Shown here: piece after piece, positions 17,862 to 25,531 of the stretch
Layout: each line of letters begins with the position of its first letter
Numbering within the stretch: the first letter of the stretch is position 1
DNA from: Suilimivivens sp964402925
GTDB taxonomy: Bacteria > Bacillota > Clostridia > Lachnospirales > Lachnospiraceae
Assembly (NCBI GenBank): GCA_964402925.1
Contig: CAYOED010000004.1
Coordinates: 24,612-88,611 of the forward strand
Direction of reading: 5' to 3'
Length of the DNA stretch: 64,000 nt
The notes under the pieces: model-generated
The model's input: only the letters and a program-made list of their open reading frames with translations
Databases searched by the model: none
Told to the model about the DNA's origin: nothing
Made by a program: the position numbers and the translations under genes

Positions 17862-19250
17862 TTACTCACCTTCTTGAAACTCATATCCGCCTGTATCCTC
17901 GTCATACCTTAAGATGCGATTCGTCCCTGGAAGAACAATTGCATAATACCCTCCTGTCATCTCATCCAAAACTGCTATCGCATCATGTTCATTTGGAATG
18001 TTCGGCTCATGCAGCCGCACTGTAATGTCCAGGACTTGTCTTAATGATCCATCTTTGTCCTGTATATATATCCTGACAGTATTTCCCCCACTTCCTCCCC
18101 AAAGAAATCCATGCATGCATACAAGATAATCCTCCAGACCATCTGCATTAAAATCATATGTAAAATAGTCAATTTCCAAAGTTGCAACCAGACCTGCCTT
18201 TTCCATTTCCCGATCATCTTCTACATCTTCCCTCAAATACTCTGCCAAAGGTGTATTCTCATAGTCATAGTTAGGCGATTCACAGATATTGTGCGCTAAA
18301 ATCACATGATTCTCATTAATAAAGTCATAATCTATGCCTATTCCATAATCTGCATGCGAAACTATATTTGGGCGCGTTTCATTTAATTCTATAATGATAT
18401 AATCAGCTATCACCTTATCATACACTGCTTCATCCATTGATTTCCTGATATTATCCATCTTCTCATTTTCCCACGGCACTCTTAATATCACATATCCATG
18501 AAATGCTTCTTCAAAAGGAAAATAAAAATACAAATTCTCTTCATCCATTCCAATATTTTGACTGCTGTATCTATCAAAACCGCCATTCAATGTGTGATTT
18601 TCCAATTCATTTTCTAACATTTCTACAAGTCTCTTAATAGCCTCCGGCTCATGGAAATAGTCCTCGTGAAGTTCACTATATGTTCCTTCAAGCACTTCAA
18701 ATGTACCTGACTCAACTAAACTGATTAATTTATCACTATTCTCTAAATCTTTTAATAATATATATTCGCCATCACTTACATTAATTGTCATCAGATAATG
18801 CTGCATGTATGAAGGGCCTCCAGTAACTGATACAACATTGAAAATCAGACTTATATACTCATCCGATAATTGCAAAATATCATATTTAATCTCTGTTGAG
18901 GCTTCATATTCTGTGTTTTCCTTTAAGTACGCTATTGCTTCCTCATAAGTTTTTTCATATAAAGAAAATGCTGCATCTCTTAAGTGCATATTTATCTTTT
19001 CCATACTGCAAGATTCTGATGCATTAGCTATCTGGGGATAATTAACTTCTATCCGATACCAGAAACTTCCATCTTCTTTGTTTCTTTCTAATAAATATTG
19101 CTCGCTTCTTATTTCTATCATGTTCATTGCTTTTGTAGAAATAGAATCAAAATAATTGCGATACGATAAGCAATACACGAAAATACTCACAACGGTTAAA
19201 ATCAATATTACAATGCCTATCAAAAATCCTTTTTTTACACGATTTATCAT
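17862..19250 (-). CDS. Membrane-anchored protein with DUF3298/DUF4163-like region, function unknown
   Basis: 462 residues from ATG 19250 (upstream GTG and ATG are alternatives; this one has a GGGG-rich ribosome site and gives a normal anchor). The membrane helix GFLIGIVILILTVVSIFVYC lies near the N terminus. Residues from about 40 to 260 resemble the DUF4163/DUF3298 region found in PdaC-like and RsiV-like extracytoplasmic proteins (VNYPQI near the start, then LFNVVSVTGGPSYMQHY). A D-x-N-x-DG loop, DFNADGLEDYLV, is near residue 375. Middle gene of the three-gene set. Function unknown; substrate binding or sensing outside the cell is an inference. Confidence 0.66.
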   Translation of the reverse strand: MINRVKKGFLIGIVILILTVVSIFVYCLSYRNYFDSISTKAMNMIEIRSEQYLLERNKEDGSFWYRIEVNYPQIANASESCSMEKINMHLRDAAFSLYEKTYEEAIAYLKENTEYEASTEIKYDILQLSDEYISLIFNVVSVTGGPSYMQHYLMTINVSDGEYILLKDLENSDKLISLVESGTFEVLEGTYSELHEDYFHEPEAIKRLVEMLENELENHTLNGGFDRYSSQNIGMDEENLYFYFPFEEAFHGYVILRVPWENEKMDNIRKSMDEAVYDKVIADYIIIELNETRPNIVSHADYGIGIDYDFINENHVILAHNICESPNYDYENTPLAEYLREDVEDDREMEKAGLVATLEIDYFTYDFNADGLEDYLVCMHGFLWGGSGGNTVRIYIQDKDGSLRQVLDITVRLHEPNIPNEHDAIAVLDEMTGGYYAIVLPGTNRILRYDEDTGGYEFQEGE

Positions 19251-19310
19251 TGATGCTTTCCCCATCCTACTCACACTGTAAAAAATCTATCATAGAAACA
19301 GCCACCGCCA

Positions 19311-20339
19311 TTAATATGTTACTTCTAAGCTTGAAAAATGAGATTTTATATGACCAAAATTGTATTCCCCTAACTGCTCATCCAAAGTATTGCCGGCAAC
19401 CCTAACCGTATAATGTCCATATGTTATCGTTTCCGAATCGCTATACACATTGCATTGAATATGTAAAACATTGTTTTTCCTTCTAAAATAAGTGTATGTC
19501 AGTTCTGTTGTATCAGGCTGCCTTAATTCGTTTTCAATTGCATCCTTTATTGCTTGTGCATTCTCGTAAGATAAGTACTCGGCTTCTGTTATTTTGGTCG
19601 CACCATATTCTTTGTACGTTTTTCCGTCAAAGTACAGATATGTATCTACCCATGTATGACCGTACAATCCAAACCTCGGATCTGACATACCGTCATATGC
19701 TTCTTCAACAAGAATAATATCGCCATATTCATTCATATACATATAACCCGGTTCATTGGAAATTAAAAGAGAAATATCTTTGCCCTCAAGGGCTATAACG
19801 GAACAGTTCTTCCATATACCTGCCAAATCAAAGGTATCTATTACAACATGTGTTTCATCCTCAAACTCAAGTAATTCTATTTTACAATGATCCCACGATT
19901 GATTATTTTGATGAATCAGGCTGCAGGTCTCTCCATCACTGCTGCAATACCATGTTTGATACACATTATTCTCGTTAGGATAGGAGCCTATCAACTCCTT
20001 CTGACCATCATGATCCATATCCACATACACATAAACCTCCAATTGCTGCCCGGCAGCTGCTTGTGTTATGGAAAGAAGTTTCTCTTCACCAGCAGGCTTT
20101 TTTTCAATGATTTCAACCCGTTTGCCTGCAATAATTTTATCACATGCGTCCTCTATGCTTTTAAGAATAAATTGCTTCCATGCTTCTGCCGGCGCAAGCC
20201 TATAGGAGCCAGAACAATTCTCATCATATGATTCCGCTGTTTCAAAACTGTATGTATTATGTTGTGACGGTCTTAGAGTGATGATCACCACAACGATAAT
20301 CAAAACAACCACCAAACTTACTGCAACCTTTCTATTCAC
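19311..20339 (-). CDS. Membrane-anchored protein with a D-x-D-x-DG loop, function unknown
   Basis: 342 residues. The start is GTG at 20339 because AAGGAGG sits exactly six bases before it; a GTG six codons upstream would place that ribosome site inside the gene. A membrane helix (VAVSLVVVLIIVVVIITL) is followed by an outside domain with a loop DMDHDGQKELIGSYP and a C-terminal block TYKEYGATKITEAEYLSY. First gene of the three-gene set with shared architecture. No catalytic motif recognised. Confidence 0.64.
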   Translation of the reverse strand: MNRKVAVSLVVVLIIVVVIITLRPSQHNTYSFETAESYDENCSGSYRLAPAEAWKQFILKSIEDACDKIIAGKRVEIIEKKPAGEEKLLSITQAAAGQQLEVYVYVDMDHDGQKELIGSYPNENNVYQTWYCSSDGETCSLIHQNNQSWDHCKIELLEFEDETHVVIDTFDLAGIWKNCSVIALEGKDISLLISNEPGYMYMNEYGDIILVEEAYDGMSDPRFGLYGHTWVDTYLYFDGKTYKEYGATKITEAEYLSYENAQAIKDAIENELRQPDTTELTYTYFRRKNNVLHIQCNVYSDSETITYGHYTVRVAGNTLDEQLGEYNFGHIKSHFSSLEVTY

Positions 20340-20492
20340 TAAACTCCTCCTTGACACATTGCTCTGTTTACACGTAAGGTCAAATTCATATTTAGAAATC
20401 TATATGCCATCATATTCCCTTATTTTTTCCAGTTCGACCATAATCTCTTTAATTGCATTTTACTACAAGCTTGCATCATTTTTGCATCATAA

Positions 20493-20531
20493 AACGCATA
20501 ACTTCGAAACAACATCCCAAAGCTATGCGTT
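20493..20531 (-). terminator. Weak terminator-like hairpin after the 176-residue membrane protein gene
   Basis: Minus strand AACGCATA and TATGCGTT pair across a 23-base loop and are followed by TTATGATGC. The short T-run and long loop make this a weak candidate. Confidence 0.35.
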
Positions 20532-20540
20532 ACTGCACCC

Positions 20541-21071
20541 CTAATTCATTTCTAAGTTCATATAATTCTTTTCCGGAACCTCCTCTATATACACAATAAT
20601 ATTTTCGCCCTTATAACGTACATATCCAATGATTAGATATTGACCATTTCCATTTATAACGCCTTCATGGGATTTTGCATTATGATATCCAAACATAATT
20701 CTAAAATCTGAATATTGGAATTTAACACCTTCAATATCAAATGTTTCATCTTTATGTCCTCCATATGGCATTGGATCAAAATTTTCCACATATCCCTCTA
20801 CTATTTGATAGTCACCATCGCGATATGCCATAACTGTCTTCCTGTACATATCAAACAACATATACATTGATATTATCTCAGTCAAAACCACATACAAAGC
20901 CATACAGTAACAAATTTTTTTAACAATCTTTAAATTTACGTAGCACCCTCTCTTCTGACTATCACATTTTATTATATAAGGCATTAGCAGCACACCTATC
21001 ATTAACCCCAGCGGCACCAACATCATTGAGTCAAACTCAAAATGACATTCGTATAGTATCCTATTCTCCAT
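20541..21071 (-). CDS. Small membrane protein of unknown function
   Basis: 176 residues. Hydrophobic segments are at about 17-33 and 51-74, followed by a soluble C-terminal domain of about 95 residues containing YQIVEGYVENFDPMPYGGHK and VKFQYSDFRIMFGYHNA. The latter pattern is seen in small clostridial membrane proteins but I cannot name a family. A strong ribosome site (AAAGGAGGATGATATAG) precedes the ATG. It sits between a DUF4304-like gene and the three anchored-protein genes. Confidence 0.62.
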   Translation of the reverse strand: MENRILYECHFEFDSMMLVPLGLMIGVLLMPYIIKCDSQKRGCYVNLKIVKKICYCMALYVVLTEIISMYMLFDMYRKTVMAYRDGDYQIVEGYVENFDPMPYGGHKDETFDIEGVKFQYSDFRIMFGYHNAKSHEGVINGNGQYLIIGYVRYKGENIIVYIEEVPEKNYMNLEMN

Positions 21072-21135
21072 CTATATCATCCTCCTTTCTGCCAGTAATT
21101 GTATATTCTCTATCCACATTTCCATAAACAGACAT

Positions 21136-21774
21136 TTACATTTTTATCAAATCGTTATCAATCACATATTTCAAATTGCCTCTGTTTATCATCCACGCTT
21201 TATTTCTCGCTCCGTTTTTATACTCTAATGCCTGCCGCCTCATTTCATCAGAAATGCTATCATATATTTCCTGAGCCTTTTCCCGTATCACTGATATGCC
21301 GAGCTTATCTGCTATAAAATCCAGATGCACATTATATTCATCAAAATGTTTTCTGAATAAGCTCTCGGTCGCCGCAAGATAATCATTTTCAAATTGTGTA
21401 CATAGACTGACCGCTGTATTTTGTATTCTGCTGTTTAGGTCCTCAAAGGCGGAATGAAGTTTTTCTTCTGTAGAAATATCATACCAGTAGCCGCCATTAG
21501 AATGACACAACTCCGGGTGATATGATATTGATGCAATTACATTATTTACAGGCAGTTTCCCATAGTTTTTACACCATAGCCTAAATTCTGCGTTTACTTC
21601 AACACTCTGATGTGAAAGATTCCATTTTGATGAGAAAAAGTCTATCTCAAAAACCAAATCTTTAACAGTCTTTTTAAGACAACGCTGACTTTTCAAATAT
21701 TTCCATCCTGTTGCTTCAGAAAGACTTAAAAATAATTTTTGTGTAGCTTCTTCTACAGAAAATATGTATTCCAT
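21136..21774 (-). CDS. DUF4304-like cytoplasmic protein
   Basis: 212 residues from ATG 21774 behind GGGAGGAGATAATA. No membrane segment or signal peptide. The N-terminal block GWKYLKSQRCLKKTVKDLVF followed by IDFFSSKWN resembles DUF4304 proteins, which lack a known function and are often found near immunity or toxin loci. The C-terminal part is helical and charged. It follows the histidine kinase gene by 71 bp in the same direction. The family call is tentative. Confidence 0.5.
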   Translation of the reverse strand: MEYIFSVEEATQKLFLSLSEATGWKYLKSQRCLKKTVKDLVFEIDFFSSKWNLSHQSVEVNAEFRLWCKNYGKLPVNNVIASISYHPELCHSNGGYWYDISTEEKLHSAFEDLNSRIQNTAVSLCTQFENDYLAATESLFRKHFDEYNVHLDFIADKLGISVIREKAQEIYDSISDEMRRQALEYKNGARNKAWMINRGNLKYVIDNDLIKM

Positions 21775-21845
21775 TATTATCTCCTCCCACAACTACCGAT
21801 TTGCTATTGCAATTATAATCTAAAACTGCAAAATACACCCTAATG

Positions 21846-22937
21846 CTACTGATTGATGTAAAGAAAAACTTTGACGGAAAATTCGCCGTCTGCATCATTG
21901 ATATTCATTTCACCGTCATACTTTTTTACAATTTCTTCCACTTCCTTTAATCCCAGGCCGTGATAAAAATCATCCTTTTTGCTGGTCAGGAAATTGCCGG
22001 CTTTATCCCGTTTATTCTCTCCTTCATACGGATTGCAGATTGTAAAGAGAAGCCTTGCCGCATTCGTCCTTATAAAGAAACGTATTTTTCTCTTATCGTG
22101 CGATAACTCTTTGACCGCTTCAATCGCATTGTCAAACAGATTGCCGATGAGAATATTCAAATCGATATTGCTGATTGTAATCTCACTTTCAATTCTGATT
22201 TTCCTATCCACTTCAATTTCATACTCTCTGGCAATTTTCAGTTTATAGTTTAAGATGGAGTCAATCCCAATATTTCCTGTGTAAATCACATCCCCCCGTT
22301 GCTTGATTTGTCCCATTTTTTCATGGTAATGCTCCATCAGCTGCTCATATTGTCCTTTTTCAAGATAGCTCATTTCCAGAGCACAGCAGTTTGCCATGTC
22401 ATGGCGCATCCTGCGCAATTTCAGCCATTGATTCTCAAACTCCTCATAACGCAGACGAAGAAGTTCATTCTGCTGTTTCAGCAGTTCACTTTCCACCCGT
22501 TCCGCTGCGTGCTTCTGAATCCTTTGAAAGATATAGTAGGTAAAAATGTTAATAATCAGCAGCACCCCAAGAACGATTATCTGCGCCGAATGCTCATTAC
22601 TGAATGTTCCGGATGTCGTCCGGACAAACGCTACGATTCCCTCGGCAACAATTCCCAGCATCACCACCACGCTTGTTAGAATCAGCTTATTTCTGACATT
22701 TCCGCTATATAAAAAATAAAGTACCAGGAAGTAAATCACACTGGTACTTATACTACTGACTAACGTATTGTCCGTAGATAGATAGCTGCTTATATTCCAT
22801 AACAAAAAACAGATATTCCATCCTAAAACCAAAGGCAGTCTGCTTTGATATTTTACCCCCAAAATCTGCCTGGATAATATATGTAATGTGAATATCAAAA
22901 AAATATCCATCATCCATGCAAAAATCTGTGCTTCCAT
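21846..22937 (-). CDS. AgrC-like sensor histidine kinase (GHKL ATPase)
   Basis: 363 residues. About six membrane helices fill the first 165 residues, then a coiled coil (HAAERVESELLKQQNELLRL) leads to the phosphoacceptor RRMRHDMANCCALEMSYLEK, with His at about residue 214. A GHKL ATPase follows, with N box NLFDNAIEAVKEL and GLGLKEVEEIVKKY. This is the AgrC/ComD arrangement of peptide-sensing kinases. The start is ATG 22937 (GAGGAATAAAT upstream). The partner LytTR regulator is 52 bp upstream. No AgrB or AgrD gene is seen nearby, so the signal is unknown. Confidence 0.84.
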   Translation of the reverse strand: MEAQIFAWMMDIFLIFTLHILSRQILGVKYQSRLPLVLGWNICFLLWNISSYLSTDNTLVSSISTSVIYFLVLYFLYSGNVRNKLILTSVVVMLGIVAEGIVAFVRTTSGTFSNEHSAQIIVLGVLLIINIFTYYIFQRIQKHAAERVESELLKQQNELLRLRYEEFENQWLKLRRMRHDMANCCALEMSYLEKGQYEQLMEHYHEKMGQIKQRGDVIYTGNIGIDSILNYKLKIAREYEIEVDRKIRIESEITISNIDLNILIGNLFDNAIEAVKELSHDKRKIRFFIRTNAARLLFTICNPYEGENKRDKAGNFLTSKKDDFYHGLGLKEVEEIVKKYDGEMNINDADGEFSVKVFLYINQ

Positions 22938-22989
22938 ATTTATTCCTCTGCATATCGCGGATTTACCTGCGATACTGCTTTTCGTAACT

Positions 22990-23709
22990 TTAAAACTCTT
23001 CATCCAGAAGCAGCATCTGCAGTTCCCGAATTTTCTTCCTGTTTTCCTTGCTGATGCGCAATGACTGCCCGTTGAATAAGATCAGCTCTTTATAGTGAAA
23101 TTCCTTCACATAATCCATGTTTACCAGATAAGACTGATGGATACGCAGAAAGCAGCTGTTTCCCTCATCCATCTCTTTCTCTACCACTCCCAACTTTCCA
23201 TAAAAAGTATATTTCTGATTTTCGCACACTACCGTTATATGACGGTTCTCACTGAAAAAATAAATTATTTCATTAACCCGGACGTTATACCGTACCCTCT
23301 TAATATAGAATGTAAAGGTTTCGATGCCGCGCCCGCGCATAGCCATATATGCATCCATTGTTTTTTCCAGCTTTTGGGGATTGATTGGTTTGCTTAAAAA
23401 ATGAAAAGGGTGAACATTGTAGGCTTCTTTATAGTAGTCCTCATACTGCGAAACAAATATAATCGTCGCAAGTACATCCTCCTCCCGCACCAGTTCCGCT
23501 ATCTCAATACCGTTCATCTCATCAATTTCAATATCCAGGAAAAAGATGTCAAACATCCCTTCTCGAGCAAGGCCGTCAAAGAGTTGGGTGCTGTCTTTAT
23601 ACTTTTTAATCCCGACATTGATTCCCGCATTGACTGCCCAGATCTTAATTCCCCATTCCAAATCCTCTGCATACCTTCGTTCATCTTCACATATCGCTAT
23701 CTTCAGCAT
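22990..23709 (-). CDS. LytTR-family response regulator (AgrA-like)
   Basis: 239 residues. The receiver domain has the acidic pair CEDER, phosphoacceptor DIFFLDIEIDEMNG (Asp at about 58) and HPFHFLSKPI. The C-terminal LytTR DNA-binding domain runs from about 130 with VNEIIYFFSENRHITVV and FLRIHQSYLVNMDYV. It pairs with the kinase encoded immediately downstream. A 15-bp motif upstream at 23748-23762 recurs at 24512-24526 and is a candidate LytTR site. Confidence 0.87.
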   Translation of the reverse strand: MLKIAICEDERRYAEDLEWGIKIWAVNAGINVGIKKYKDSTQLFDGLAREGMFDIFFLDIEIDEMNGIEIAELVREEDVLATIIFVSQYEDYYKEAYNVHPFHFLSKPINPQKLEKTMDAYMAMRGRGIETFTFYIKRVRYNVRVNEIIYFFSENRHITVVCENQKYTFYGKLGVVEKEMDEGNSCFLRIHQSYLVNMDYVKEFHYKELILFNGQSLRISKENRKKIRELQMLLLDEEF

Positions 23710-23747
23710 CCCATTCGCCCCTTATCCTTGTCGTAGAAGAATTATTT

Positions 23748-23770
23748 TAAATGTAACTTTTAATGTAATT
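23748..23770. promoter_or_regulatory. Candidate LytTR binding site, copy 1
   Basis: TAAATGTAACTTTTA (23748-23762) is identical to 24512-24526 and is followed by a second half-like element TAATGTAA. Paired AT-rich direct repeats about one helical turn apart are typical of LytTR/AgrA sites. It lies about 40 bp upstream of the response-regulator start. The binding role is inferred. Confidence 0.4.
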
Positions 23771-23842
23771 CTTCGCTTTACTCCTGTAAAGCACCTTCCA
23801 TAGGCAGTGAATGGAATAATAGTTCTCTCGAACCTGTCTTTC

Positions 23843-24211
23843 CTACTCCTCCCGATTCTCATCCAGATTCTGTTTAAGTAATTTATAAATATAAGTGTAA
23901 TATCGGAGAAATTCCGGCAGAGTCCGCATTTCTGTATCGGAAAAGTTCTCAATGATGTCTGCAATTTCGTTACTATAGACCGATCTGCTTCCGGACTTCA
24001 TGCTGCCGCACAAAAGTTCGTCTACCGAGCAGTCGAGCACATTAGAAATCGTGACCAGCTTGTCCAGACCAATCTTACTCCTTGCATTTTCAACATTGCT
24101 GATGTGCTGAGTAGACAAATCTGCCTGCGAAGCCAATTCTGCCTGAGACATTTTAAGTTCTTCTCTTCTTCTTTTAATTCTTGCCCCCAGGTCAATATAA
24201 TTTACGCTCAC
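23843..24211 (-). CDS. XRE-family transcriptional regulator
   Basis: 122 residues from GTG 24211, chosen because GGGAGG is six bases upstream; the longer reading starts with a TTG and would bury this site. The helix-turn-helix occupies about residues 5-62 (MSQAELASQADLSTQHISNVENARSKIG). The C-terminal 55 residues (IIENFSDTEMRTLPEFLRYY) are typical of short clostridial regulators next to agr-like systems. It precedes the LytTR regulator by 133 bp in the same direction and may control that system. Confidence 0.8.
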   Translation of the reverse strand: MSVNYIDLGARIKRRREELKMSQAELASQADLSTQHISNVENARSKIGLDKLVTISNVLDCSVDELLCGSMKSGSRSVYSNEIADIIENFSDTEMRTLPEFLRYYTYIYKLLKQNLDENREE

Positions 24212-24511
24212 CAGTTTCCTCCCGTAATCAAATATATAACTCAAGAGATATTTTATAAAAATATGATTTATCGTGAAATCAAGTGAAAGAATAATATATT
24301 TATATAGTTATAGTTTTGGCAATTATTTTAAAATCAGACCAGAACAAACCGAACATATGTAGAACTATAGTTCCTGTTTTGTCCCAGACATGTGGCAGGG
24401 GATGAACCCTGCCTCCAAAGAAATGCAGATTTATTTTTGAGCGCTCTGAACACTTTTTCTATTATAAATGAAATTTGTCATTTTTTCTGTTAATGTAATA
24501 ATTAGCACATA

Positions 24512-24526
24512 TAAATGTAACTTTTA
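24512..24526. promoter_or_regulatory. Candidate LytTR binding site, copy 2
   Basis: Second exact copy of TAAATGTAACTTTTA, with TTAATGTAATA 15 bp to its left. It overlaps the stop codon of the orphan LytTR regulator and is in the 312-bp region upstream of the XRE regulator. The same region has GGCAGGG-gatgaa-CCCTGCC (24392-24411), a perfect 7-bp hairpin with no T-run. Confidence 0.38.
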
Positions 24527-25246
24527 GCATTCCTCTGCAAGAAAGTCCATATAAAATTCCATTATTCTACCTTTTTTGTCCCTGCTGACGGGCAGCATAT
24601 CCCCATTGCGCATCATAACATGTCCCGGAAGATACTGCTCAATCTGTCTCCCATTCACCAAGTAGGACTTGTGGATCCGAATAAAACGATTATTGTAATC
24701 GGCAAGCATCTTTTCAAGATCATCCAGTTTTTCATAAAAAACATATTGTTTATTCTTTTCCATCAATATCTTGATCACTCGTTTTTCACTGGCAAAGTAG
24801 AGTACCTCTCCAAGTGCAATATTGAAACTTCTACGATTATATTTAAAGAAAAAACTCTCATAAAAAAGCCTGTGCTCCTCCACAATCTGATCCAGCACCT
24901 CGCTGACTTTCTGCCTGGATACTGGTTTTTCAATATACTGGAAAGGATATACTTGAAACATCTGTTTAAAATACTGTTCATACTGGGAAACAAAGACAAT
25001 GCTGACCATTCTGTTCCTCTCCCGTAACTTCATTGCCGTTTCCATGCCATCTATCCCATCCAACTCAATATCCATAAATACGGCTGTAAAATCGCCTGCC
25101 GTCTCCTGCTCAAACAAGACCTCCTCTCCGCTTGCAAGCTTTTCAAGCTGTACATTAAAGTGCCTCCGATCCGCCCATGCTCCAATCTCTTCTGCCAGTA
25201 TTTCCACATACATCGGAACATCATCGCATACTGCTATTCGTAGCAT
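24524..25246 (-). CDS. Orphan LytTR-family response regulator
   Basis: 240 residues with a receiver domain (VCDDVPMYVEIL, phosphoacceptor AVFMDIELDGIDG, then YPFQYIEKPV) and a LytTR domain (LGEVLYFASEKRVIKIL, FIRIHKSYLVNGRQI). It is related to but distinct from the regulator at 22990-23709. No kinase lies beside it; cross-talk with the neighbouring AgrC-like kinase or a distant partner is possible. It is divergent from nrdD. Confidence 0.85.
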   Translation of the reverse strand: MLRIAVCDDVPMYVEILAEEIGAWADRRHFNVQLEKLASGEEVLFEQETAGDFTAVFMDIELDGIDGMETAMKLRERNRMVSIVFVSQYEQYFKQMFQVYPFQYIEKPVSRQKVSEVLDQIVEEHRLFYESFFFKYNRRSFNIALGEVLYFASEKRVIKILMEKNKQYVFYEKLDDLEKMLADYNNRFIRIHKSYLVNGRQIEQYLPGHVMMRNGDMLPVSRDKKGRIMEFYMDFLAEEC

Positions 25247-25449
25247 TTATATCCCTTCTTTCAATTTTTTATTTTTATCATATCGGGGTTTATTTTTTCA
25301 GAAAATCACTTGCCAAAATTTTTTATTTTTATGCTTATAGATTTGAGAAGATTTTTTGGGTAGAACGGTTTTGAGTGTTATGAAATGTTGCACAAATTAG
25401 GGAGGGAAATTTTATTAATTATTTTATTTGCATATGTAACCATGGCTAC

Positions 25450-25477
25450 TTGATTATTTGGGCGAGGGGGGTATAAT
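25450..25477 (+). promoter_or_regulatory. Predicted nrdD promoter
   Basis: TTGATT (25450-25455), a 16-bp spacer and TATAAT (25472-25477), about 55 bp before the nrdD start. The following ACTATATGTG resembles half of an NrdR box; no second box at the usual spacing was found, so NrdR control is only a possibility. Confidence 0.55.
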
Positions 25478-25531
25478 ACTATATGTGCCATTTTAGCAGG
25501 GTGCAATATACAAGATATAGGAGTGGTAGGA

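Noticed and set aside
24366..24438. Short ORF MWQGMNPASKEMQIYF near the LytTR genes as a possible signal peptide pheromone
   Set aside because: Only 16 codons, no ribosome site, no AgrB partner; it overlaps a perfect hairpin that explains the sequence better.
25490..25500. NrdR box upstream of nrdD
   Set aside because: Only one partial match near the promoter, without a second box at the expected spacing.
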